A stretch of DNA of 64,000 nucleotides from positions 1 to 64,000 of the forward strand of contig NZ_JANHDM010000009.1 of assembly GCF_024494685.1 (NCBI RefSeq), in the 5' to 3' direction. A model generated the notes under the pieces. That model was given only the letters and a program-made list of their open reading frames with translations, did not search any database and was not told the DNA's origin. Positions 7,566 to 16,200 of the stretch are shown piece after piece. Source of the stretch: Halorubrum rubrum (GTDB taxonomy: Archaea > Halobacteriota > Halobacteria > Halobacteriales > Haloferacaceae). How positions within the stretch are numbered: the first letter of the stretch is position 1; each line of letters begins with the position of its first letter. The translations under genes were made by a program, and so were the position numbers.

Positions 7566-8840
7566 CTACTCGCCCGCGCCAGTGGTCAGCGCGACCGCCC
7601 CCGCGAGGACCTCCGTCGCGGCCGCACACTCCGCCCAATCGGTCCACTCGCGCGGGTTGTGCGAGATCCCGTCGCGAGAGGGCGCGAACAGCAGCGACGC
7701 GTCGGTGACCCGCGCGATCCGCATCGCGTCGTGGGCGGCACCCGAGTGGAGATCGATCGCGGACCGGCCCGCCGCGTCGGCCGACTCGTGGGCGGCCTGC
7801 CGAAGCCGGTCACTCATCGGCTCGGGCGGGACGTCGAACGGGCGCTCGAAGTCCGTCTCCACGCCCCGCTCGCGTTCTAAGCGATCGAGCGACTCGCGGG
7901 CCGCCTCGGCGATCGCGTCCATCGACTCCGCCTCCACGTCGCGGACGTCCACGCCGGCCTCGACGCGGCCCGGAACCACGTTCGTCGCGTTCGGCGAGAC
8001 CGACAGCGATCCAACCGTGCCGACGGCGGTCTCGGAGGAGTCCGCGACCACGTCGTTGGCGGCGGCCTCGACGTCCAGCACGAACTCGCTCGCGGCCGCG
8101 AGCGCGTCGGTCCGCTCGTCCATCGCGGTCGCGCCCGCGTGGTTCGCCTCGCCGAGGATCGTCGCCTCGCAGTGGCTGATACCCGTGATCGTCGTGACGA
8201 TCCCGGCGTCGACGGCCGCCTCCTCGAGGGTGGTGTCCTGCTCGATGTGGAGCTCGTAGAACGCGTCCCACCCCGCCGGATCGAGCGTTTCCGTCCCCTC
8301 TCCGCGGTAGCCGATCCCCTCGAGCGCCTCGCCGAGCGTCTCGCCGTCGTCGTTCTCGTAGCCGAGCGCCTCCTCGAGGTCGGTCACGCCGGTCGCGACG
8401 CTCGATCCCAGCAGCCCGTTCCCGTAGGTCGCGCCCTCCTCCTCGGTGAAGCTGACGACGACGACCGGTCGCTCGGGTTCGACTCCGGCGTCGCGCATCG
8501 CGCGTACTGATTCGAGTGCGGCGTACACCCCGAGCGGGCCGTCGAAGATCCCGCCCTCGGGGACGCTGTCGAGGTGGCTCCCGCACGCGACGGGCGCGGC
8601 GTCGGGGTCCGCGGAGTCCGGCACCCACTCGCCGGCGACGTTGCCGATCGCGTCGACGGTCACGTCCATCCCGGCGTCCTCGAGCCGCTCGACGAGCCGG
8701 TCGCGCGCCCGGCGGTTCGCCTCGCTACCGGTGCGGTTCGTCCGGCCGTGTGACTCGGGGTCCTCGAGGTCGAGCCGGCCGAACGCCGCGTTCCCCTCGA
8801 TGTCCGCTCTGAGCCGGTCCTCGTCGACTGGGAGTTCCAT
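7566..8840 (-). CDS. M20-family Zn-dependent amidohydrolase (N-carbamoyl amino acid hydrolase/allantoate amidohydrolase type)
   Basis: The 424-residue protein is a dinuclear zinc hydrolase that would cleave N-carbamoyl-amino acids or related ureido compounds. Metal ligands are visible in order: the His and Asp of GSHLDSVPEGGIFDGPLGV, the Glu pair of FTEEEG, His in ELHIEQ, and a C-terminal His in GAAHDAM. The lid-domain motif ATILGEANHAGATAM is also present. The ATG at 8840 has a TATA element (8862-8870) at leaderless spacing. Its stop codon abuts the truncated MscS remnant. Confidence 0.87.
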   Translation of the reverse strand: MELPVDEDRLRADIEGNAAFGRLDLEDPESHGRTNRTGSEANRRARDRLVERLEDAGMDVTVDAIGNVAGEWVPDSADPDAAPVACGSHLDSVPEGGIFDGPLGVYAALESVRAMRDAGVEPERPVVVVSFTEEEGATYGNGLLGSSVATGVTDLEEALGYENDDGETLGEALEGIGYRGEGTETLDPAGWDAFYELHIEQDTTLEEAAVDAGIVTTITGISHCEATILGEANHAGATAMDERTDALAAASEFVLDVEAAANDVVADSSETAVGTVGSLSVSPNATNVVPGRVEAGVDVRDVEAESMDAIAEAARESLDRLERERGVETDFERPFDVPPEPMSDRLRQAAHESADAAGRSAIDLHSGAAHDAMRIARVTDASLLFAPSRDGISHNPREWTDWAECAAATEVLAGAVALTTGAGE

Positions 8841-8861
8841 ACGCCTAGGGTTCACCCACGG

Positions 8862-8870
8862 GATAAAAAC
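8862..8870 (-). promoter_or_regulatory. TATA element of the M20 hydrolase gene
   Basis: On the minus strand, GTTTTTATCC lies about 25-29 bases before the ATG at 8840. It supports that start over the longer frame beginning at 8855. Confidence 0.55.
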
Positions 8871-8971
8871 GGTTCGTCGTCGTCGAGTCGCCGGGTCGTG
8901 GCGTCGCCACCGGCGGGTCGTCGCGGCGCTCGAGGGAAAAGCACTTGCCGTCGCGAGTCGACCGCGCTCGT

Positions 8972-9193
8972 ATGGTACTAGCCGTCCCGCTGCAGGGTGG
9001 AGCCGTCGCGGCGTTCTCCCTGCTTTTCACCCTCCTGTTGTTCGCGGTGCACATCGCGATGATCGTCTGGACGTACAACGACGCGCAAAAGCGGAGCGGT
9101 CACCCGCCGGTCCTGTGGGCGATCGTGGTCTTCCTCGCGCCGCTGCTCGGGATCGTGTTGTACTTCATCATCGGTCGCGACGGCGGCTACTGA
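8972..9193 (+). CDS. Small PLDc_N-like two-helix membrane protein
   Basis: The 73-residue protein has a first membrane helix at ~12-35, a short charged loop (YNDAQKRSGH) and a second helix ending LLGIVLYFIIGR. This is the pattern of the PLDc_N/phospholipase-D-nuclease N-terminal domain, a small membrane module of unknown function common in haloarchaea. It converges with malQ. Confidence 0.75.
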   Translation: MVLAVPLQGGAVAAFSLLFTLLLFAVHIAMIVWTYNDAQKRSGHPPVLWAIVVFLAPLLGIVLYFIIGRDGGY

Positions 9194-9234
9194 GGATCGC
9201 GGACGACGCGCTCCGAGCGCTCACCGCGTCTCTC

Positions 9235-9266
9235 GCGCGCGAAACGAGACGTAGCGAGTCGCGCGC
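9235..9266. terminator. Hairpin between convergent genes
   Basis: GCGCGCGA (9235-9242) pairs with TCGCGCGC (9259-9266) around a 16-base loop, in the gap between genes ending at 9193 (+) and 9301 (-). There is no T-run, so a bidirectional terminator role is only inferred. Confidence 0.4.
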
Positions 9267-9300
9267 GCCGACGGTGGAGTGATCCGGTCGCGGGTCACCG

Positions 9301-10791
9301 TCACCGCACGTGGAACTCGCCGAGTTCGCGGAGCCGCCCGGCGAGGTCGTCGCTCAGCGCGTCGCGCTCGACGCGCCACTCCCAGTTGCCGTCGACGGTT
9401 CCGGGCTCGTTGAACCGCGCGTCGCTGCCGAGCCCGAGCAGGTCCTGGACGGTCGTCATCGCGATGATCGCCTCCGACCCCCACACCTCCTCGAGTATCG
9501 CCCACTCGATCGGCCGGTCGCCGCCGTAGCCGAGGTTGTAGTGGAGCGCGTCGCGCTGTTCGGGACCCAAGTCCTCGTAGTAGCCGACCCAGGTGTCGGT
9601 GTCGTGCGTGGAGGTGTAGCCGACGACGGACTCCGGGAAGTGCATCGGCTGGTACGGGTTGCCCGACTCGGTCCAGTTCGCGTACTGGGGCACCCGCATG
9701 CCGGGGAAGCCGAACTCGGCCATCAGGTCGTCCATCCGCGCGTCCTCGAACCCGAGGTCCTCCGCGATGAAGGGGGCCTCGCCGAACTCCCGTTCGACCG
9801 CCTCGAAGAGCGCCCGTCCCGGCCCGTCGTGCCACTCGCCCGCGGCCGGGTCGTCGGCGTCGGCGGGGATCGCCCAGTAGCGCACGAACCCGAGGAAGTG
9901 GTCGAGCCGGGCGACGTCCGCCAGCTCGAACAGCCTGCGGAACCGGTCCATCCACCAGCCGTAGTCGTCCTCGGCGAGCCGCTCCCAGTCGTAGACGGGG
10001 TTCCCCCAGCGCTGCCCGTCGTCGCCGGCGTTCGGCGGCACTCCCGCCACCGCGGCCGGGCGGTTCCCCTCGTCGAGCCGGAAGGCCTCGGGGTTCGCCC
10101 ACACGTCCGCGGAGTCGAGTGCGACGTAGATCGGCACGTCGCCGACGACCTCGACGCCCGCCTCGGCCGCGTGCTCGCGCAGGGCCGCCCACTGCCGGTC
10201 GAACGTCCACTGGCAGAACTCGTGGTACCGGATCTCCTCCGCGTGTTCCTCCCGCGCCGCCGCGAGCGCGTCCGGGTCGCGCGTGCGGAGCGGCTCCGGC
10301 CACTCGACCCAGGTGTCCTCCGGTCTGGCCGCCGAGAGCGCGCGGAACAGCGCGTACTCGCTAACCCACGGCTCCCGCTCGCGGAAGGCGTCGAACGCCT
10401 CCGTCGACGTCGGATCCGCCGCCGACTCGAACCGGTCGAACGCGGCCCGCAACAGCGGGAGCTTGTACTCGCGGACCGCCTCGTAGTCGACCCGGTCGGT
10501 CGGGAACGCCGGAACCGGATCCAGGTCGTCCGTCTTGAGCCAGCCGTCGTCGACGAGGCTCTCCAGGTCGATCAACAGCGGGTTTCCGGCGAACGCCGAG
10601 GGCGACTGGTACGGCGACTCCCCGGCGGCCCCGATGGTCGGTCCGAGCGGGCACACCTGCCAGTAGTCGACGCCGGCCTCGTCGAGAAACGAGAGGAACG
10701 CCGCCGCGCCGTCGCCGAGGTCGCCGATCCCGTGAGGCCCCGGCAGCGACGTGACGTGACAGAACACTCCGTCGGAGCGATCGAATCGCAT
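9301..10791 (-). CDS. malQ: 4-alpha-glucanotransferase (GH77)
   Basis: The 496-residue protein is a cytoplasmic amylomaltase that transfers alpha-1,4-glucan segments between maltodextrins and releases glucose. Family landmarks: the N-terminal SLPGPHGIGDLG, WQVCPLGPTIGAAGESPYQSPSAFAGNP, VARLDHFLGFVRYWAIP (nucleophile Asp of the RLDHF motif), EDLGFE (acid/base Glu), and STHDTDTW near the C-terminus. Length is typical of prokaryotic MalQ. Start ATG at 10791. It lies 127 bp downstream of the GH13 amylase in the same direction, so both could be co-transcribed for intracellular glucan breakdown. Confidence 0.95.
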   Translation of the reverse strand: MRFDRSDGVFCHVTSLPGPHGIGDLGDGAAAFLSFLDEAGVDYWQVCPLGPTIGAAGESPYQSPSAFAGNPLLIDLESLVDDGWLKTDDLDPVPAFPTDRVDYEAVREYKLPLLRAAFDRFESAADPTSTEAFDAFREREPWVSEYALFRALSAARPEDTWVEWPEPLRTRDPDALAAAREEHAEEIRYHEFCQWTFDRQWAALREHAAEAGVEVVGDVPIYVALDSADVWANPEAFRLDEGNRPAAVAGVPPNAGDDGQRWGNPVYDWERLAEDDYGWWMDRFRRLFELADVARLDHFLGFVRYWAIPADADDPAAGEWHDGPGRALFEAVEREFGEAPFIAEDLGFEDARMDDLMAEFGFPGMRVPQYANWTESGNPYQPMHFPESVVGYTSTHDTDTWVGYYEDLGPEQRDALHYNLGYGGDRPIEWAILEEVWGSEAIIAMTTVQDLLGLGSDARFNEPGTVDGNWEWRVERDALSDDLAGRLRELGEFHVR

Positions 10792-10918
10792 GGCTACGCC
10801 TGCGACGGCCACCGACTCAAGCGTTGCGTCCGCGCGTGTCGGGTCCCCGGCTCGAACCGATCTCCCCCGCCGGCGCGACGATCGTTGCCTCCCCACGCTA
10901 CGTCCCCGTGGCGCGACG

Positions 10919-12994
10919 CTACGTCCCCACCGACACGACCGCCACGTCGTCGACGCGGATCCGTTCTTCTCCCCCGGCGTCGGCCTCCACGCAGGGGTCG
11001 CCCGTGACGACGTCCAACCGCCCGTGGTCGGCGTCGACGGCGACGAGCGCCTCGCCCGGCGCGAAGTTGAGGACGACCACGAGCGCCTCCGACCCGTGCT
11101 CGCGGCGGAACGCCACCACGTCGTCGGGGTGGACCGCCGCGTCGTCGCCGGCGATCTGCCGCTCCCCCGACCCGCCGCCGGCGACGCGGTAGTCGACCCG
11201 CTCGAAATCCCCGGCCGGGCCGAGCGCCGGATGCGCGTCGTGAGCGGCCGACAGCCGCGCGTAGCGCTCGCGGACCTCCGGGCGAGCGTGCTCCCACGCG
11301 ATCGCGTCGCGCCGGCCGCGCTGGCCGATCTCCTGGCCGGCGTACACCATCGGCACGCCCGGCAGGGTGAACGTCGCCGCGGCCGCCGCGGCCGCCGCGT
11401 CGTCGCCGCACTCCACGCGGTAGCGGGTCTCGTCGTGGTTCTCGACGTACTGAAGGAAGCCGGCGCGGTCCGGGAACCCCACGGCGGCGCGCTTCTCGAC
11501 CGCGTCGATCACGGCGTCGGCCGGTTCGTGACCCCGACCGACCTGGCGGAGGGTGAAATACAGCGTCGCGTCGAAGTGGACGTCGAACATCCCCTCGTGG
11601 AACCGGGGGACGTACGGGATCGTCTCGTCCATCAACAGGAACTCCGGGTCGGCCGCCTTCACGCGGTCGCGGATCTCCCGCCAGAGCGAGTCGGGAACCG
11701 CCCACGCCATGTCACAGCGGAAGCCGTCGACGAGCGGGGCCCACTCGTCGACCACGTCGAGGAGGTACCGCCTGACCGTCAGGTTCGCGTGGTTCAGGTT
11801 CGCGATCAGCTCCCAGTCGAAGTAGGTGCCCGGCTCGCCCGACTCCTGCCACTCGTAGCGGTCGCGGTACGGCGAGTCGGGGTTTCCGTATGCGTCCCGG
11901 AACCACTCGTGATCGCGGGCGGTGTGGTTCAACACGAGGTCGAAGAGCACGCGCATCCCGCTGTCGTGGGCCGTCTCGACGAGCCGTTCGTAGTCCTCGC
12001 GGTCGCCGAGGTCGTCGGCGATGGAGAAGAAGTCCGTGATGTTGTAGCCGTGCGGCTTCCCGTCGTTCTCGAGCACCGGCGTGAGCCACAGCGTGTCGAC
12101 GCCCAACTCGGCGATCTCGGGGACCCGCGCTTCGATCGCGGCGAGCGTCTCCCCGTGCTCGGCGTCGGCGAAGGTCCGGACGTACACCTCGTAGACGCTC
12201 GCGTCCGCGGTCCACGCGGGCGGCCGGTTCTGCGGCGTCACCGCGAAGGACTCCCCCGCCGTCGGGTCGCCGAGAGCGTCGCCCCCGGCGAACGGGTCGG
12301 ATCCGCCGGCGTCGACGCGGTCGACCGAGACGGCGTCGGCGACGCTGACGCGGGCGTCCTCGTCGGGTTCGCGGGCGACCGCGACCGCGTGGACTCGGAG
12401 CCGGTCGGGGACCGATCCGGTCGGCAGCCGGAGGGTCGCTCCCCCCTCCGTTTCGGTCTCGGTCACCGCGTCGCGCGGGTTCGTCCGCCCGGCCGCGATC
12501 GCCGCGGCGACGTCGCGGTCGTCGATCACGAACTGTACGGCGAGCTCGTCGACCGCGAGCGACGAGGCCGGGTTCGGCGTCGCGGTCGCGCGCACGACGA
12601 CCTCCGCGTCTTCGACCTCGGCGTCGAGCCGGATCCGCGGCGGGCCGCCGTCGTCGGCGAGCCGGCCGGCCGCGTAGTCGATCCCGTCGCGGTCGGCCTC
12701 GCGGTCGCGGATCGCCTCGCCGCTGCCGCCGGCGACGTCGATCCCCTCGTAGGCCGCGGAGAACGCCAGCACGGTCAACAGGTGGTCGCCGTCCGGGGCC
12801 TCGAGTCCGAGCTGGTATCGACCCGGCACGTCCGGGGTGAACTCGGTCACGGGATCGGACCCGACGGTCGAGTCGCTCGTCGGCGGCGCGTCCGCGACCC
12901 GCCAGGCGTAGCGTCCGGTCGGGTCCGGGTCCCGCGGCGCGAGCTGTACCGTCTCGCCGGTCGAGACGAACCGTGGAGGTCCGGGATGGTGCAT
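10919..12994 (-). CDS. GH13 alpha-amylase family glycoside hydrolase
   Basis: The 691-residue protein lacks a signal peptide, so it is cytoplasmic. Residues ~1-260 form beta-rich domains, one starting with a PKD/Ig-like VQLAPRDPDPTGRYAWRV. The TIM barrel begins at SVYEVYVRTFAD. GH13 regions are visible: LFDLVLNHT, DGFRCDMAW (nucleophile Asp428), LLMDETIP (acid/base Glu457) and VENHDETR (Asp521). A C-terminal beta sandwich follows. It is probably a maltodextrin-acting amylase or neopullulanase-like enzyme feeding MalQ. It is divergent from the giant GH15 gene (226-bp gap). Confidence 0.92.
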   Translation of the reverse strand: MHHPGPPRFVSTGETVQLAPRDPDPTGRYAWRVADAPPTSDSTVGSDPVTEFTPDVPGRYQLGLEAPDGDHLLTVLAFSAAYEGIDVAGGSGEAIRDREADRDGIDYAAGRLADDGGPPRIRLDAEVEDAEVVVRATATPNPASSLAVDELAVQFVIDDRDVAAAIAAGRTNPRDAVTETETEGGATLRLPTGSVPDRLRVHAVAVAREPDEDARVSVADAVSVDRVDAGGSDPFAGGDALGDPTAGESFAVTPQNRPPAWTADASVYEVYVRTFADAEHGETLAAIEARVPEIAELGVDTLWLTPVLENDGKPHGYNITDFFSIADDLGDREDYERLVETAHDSGMRVLFDLVLNHTARDHEWFRDAYGNPDSPYRDRYEWQESGEPGTYFDWELIANLNHANLTVRRYLLDVVDEWAPLVDGFRCDMAWAVPDSLWREIRDRVKAADPEFLLMDETIPYVPRFHEGMFDVHFDATLYFTLRQVGRGHEPADAVIDAVEKRAAVGFPDRAGFLQYVENHDETRYRVECGDDAAAAAAAATFTLPGVPMVYAGQEIGQRGRRDAIAWEHARPEVRERYARLSAAHDAHPALGPAGDFERVDYRVAGGGSGERQIAGDDAAVHPDDVVAFRREHGSEALVVVLNFAPGEALVAVDADHGRLDVVTGDPCVEADAGGEERIRVDDVAVVSVGT

Positions 12995-13221
12995 GCCGGC
13001 CCATCGACGCCGAGGGTCTTCGGTGTTGCTCTCGACGCCAAACTGGCGCGTCGCCCCCGGCGGCCCGTGGCCCTCGCGCGAGCGCCCCTCGATCGGCGTC
13101 GGGAATTCCCGCGTTCGGCGTCGAGACGCTCCGAGGCAGCCGCCGCGACGTCAGCCGCGGACCGGCGAGCAGCTTCGCCCGGTCCGTCAAGGCTTTTGCT
13201 CCCGCGGCCGGCAGGACTCGC

Positions 13222-16200
13222 ATGCGACTGCGAACCGCGATCTCGGAACACAAACGTCGCCGCGGCGAACGCTACTCGACGGAGCGGCCCACCACCGTCG
13301 GGGCGTTCACCGGCGACGGCGGTCGGCTGGTCCACGTCGGACCGGACGGCGACGCTCACGACTGCTCGTACGCGCTCTCGGGCGTGGGCGGGACCGACCG
13401 GATCCGGATCGGGATCGCCGGCAGCGGCGGGGTCCGGTGGCTCGCCGACCTCGAGACCACCCGCCAGCACTACGACGGCGACACCCCGCTCGTCGAGACG
13501 GAGTACGACGCCGGCCGGTACACGGTCCACCAGTTCGACCTCGTCGTCGGCGACGCCCACCTCACGCACGTCGTCCTCCGCGGGTCGCCGCCGGCGAACG
13601 CCGACCTCGTCGCGAGCTGCGCGTTCGCGCCCGACATGGTCGAGGGCCGCGTCGGCAACCTCGTCCACGAGGGGGCCGGACCCGAGGGCGGAGACGTGAT
13701 CGAGGTGTTCCACCGTCGCGAACACGACTTCCTCACCGCCTCCACCGGCCTCACGGCGGCGCACGGCCAGCGCCAGGAGACGATCCCGCAACTGCTCGGC
13801 GAGGACGACGGCCGGACGCCACATCGCGGGGAGATCGACGAGCGCGAGGACACGAGTCTCACGCCCGACGTCGTCGTCCGTGCCCCCTTCGAGCGCGACG
13901 GCCGGATCGAGCGCGTCACCCTCGTCAGCCGCCCCGTCCTCGACGGGAACGGGACGTCCCCGGACGCGCCTCGGGACGGAACGCGGCTCGCCGAGGACGT
14001 CGACCGCGCCGACCGGCTCGAGGCGGTCTCGCGGGTCGCGACCGCCCACGCCGACACCGACAGCGTCCGCGAGGCGGCCGAGGCGCGCGCGCCGACGGTT
14101 CCCGACTCGGTGCCGCGGGGTCCGACGGTCGCGAGCGACCTCCGCGCGCTCGACCTCCTCGAGTCGCCCTCCGGCGGCCGGATCGCCGGGCCGGAGTTCG
14201 ACCACTTCTACGCGACCTCCGGCGGGTACGGCTACACCTGGTTCCGCGACGAGGCGGAGGCCTCGAGCGCCCTGCTCGCCGCGAGCGAGGAGCTCGGACT
14301 GGACGCGCGAGAGGGGCTCCTCGCGTCGGCGGCGTTCCTCTGTCGCACTCAGGACGCCGACGGGAGCTGGCCCCACCGCGTCTGGGCCGACTCCGGCAAG
14401 GTCGCGCCGGGGTGGGCGAACGCCCGGATCGAGTCGAGCGACGGGGCGACGCCCAACGACCAGCTCGACCAGCCGGCGTCGGCCGTCGCGTTCCTCGCGG
14501 AGCTCCGGCGGACGACGGAGGTCCCGGAGCCCCTCCGCGGCCGGATCGACGAGGCGATCGCCGACGCGGTCGCGTTCCTCCGGGAGACGACGCTCGTCGA
14601 CGGGCTCCCCCGCCGCTGTCAGAACTGCTGGGAGAACGCCATCGGGCGGTTCACGCACACGGGCGCGGTCTACCTCCGCGCCTTCGCGTCGGTGGCGCGC
14701 GCGCCGCTCGGGGCGGACCTGCGGGCCGCGGCCGCGACCGCCGCCGACGACGCGGCCGCCGGACTCCAGGACCGCTGGATCCCCGAACTCGAGCGGTTCC
14801 CGCAGCGCGCCAGCAACGGGGACGGCGACGAGCGCGCCGACGCCAGCACCTTCGCGCTCGCGGACGCGCTCGCCGAGTACGACGCGCTCGCTGCGGAGCG
14901 GCCGACCGTCGCCGGCGGCGACGGAGCCGCCGCCGACTCCCCGCTCGGTCCCGTCCCGGACGCGGTCGACCTCGACGCGCTCGTCTCGCAGGTGTCGACG
15001 CACGTCCGAACGTCGATCGACGCGCTCGGTCGCGAGACGGAGCACGTCGAGGGGCTGGTCCGGTTCGTCGGCGACGACTGGCGGACTGCGGAGCAGGGCG
15101 GCGCGAAGGTGTGGTCGATCGCGACGCTGTGGGGCGCGGTCGCCGCCGGCACCGTCGGCGGGATCCTCCTGTCGCGCGACGAGCGGGCGGAGCCGCTCTT
15201 CTCCGCGGCCCGCCGGCTGTACGCGCTGTGTGAGCCCGACGGCCCCTTCGCGAACGAGTCCGGGCTGCTCGCGGAGCAGGTCTTCGACGACGGCGACCTC
15301 GACAGCGCGACGCCCATCGCCTGGGCGCACGCCCTCCGGCTCGACGCGACGGCGACGCTCGCGCGACACGGGTCGCTGCCGGTGCCGCACGACCGTCCGA
15401 GCGGCCCGGAGGTCCCGCGGTGGACCACCGGCCGGAAGTTCGGCGTCGGGACGCCCGCCGATCACGCCGCGGACGACCCGGTCCCGGTCTGGTTCACGCT
15501 GACCGAGGGGGCGTTGACGGAGGCGCGGTTCCCCCGGATCGACGTGATGAACCTCCGGACGTTCGACTTCCTGATCGCCGACCCCGAGACGGGACACACG
15601 GTCCGGACGTTCGACGAGACGGGGCACGTGACGACGACCGAGACGATCACCCGGACCACGGAGCCGAGCGCCGAGGACGCGCTCGCGTACAGACAGACGA
15701 TCCGCGAGTCCGGAGACGGTCACGGCCACAGCTGGACGCTCACCGTGGAGTACGCGGTCGACACCGCGGGCGACGCGATCCTCGCGGACGTCGAGTTCGA
15801 GGGGGTCCGCGCGTACGACGTGTACGCGGTCGCCGACACCGCGCTCGCGAACGTCGGCACGGACGACCGGGGGGCCCGCGTCGGCGACGGTCCGTACCAC
15901 CTGCTCGCCCACGACGAGAACGGGAACCGCCCGCCGGGGAAGCTGGTCGACGACGAGGGCGAGCCGTTCGAGGTCGCCGCCGCGCTCACGAGTACCGACG
16001 GCTTCGACTGGGCGGGCGCATTCGCCGCGGGCGACGACGGGCTCGAGTCGCTGTTCGGCGACGGCGAGCGGGCGTCGGCCGACGAGGCCGGCGAGGCCGC
16101 GAACGGTAACGTCGTGCTCGCCGGCCTCGTCGGCGGCGGGACGACCGTCTCCGAGACGGTCGCGATCGGGTTCGCCGAGCGGGGCGACACCGCGGCGGCG

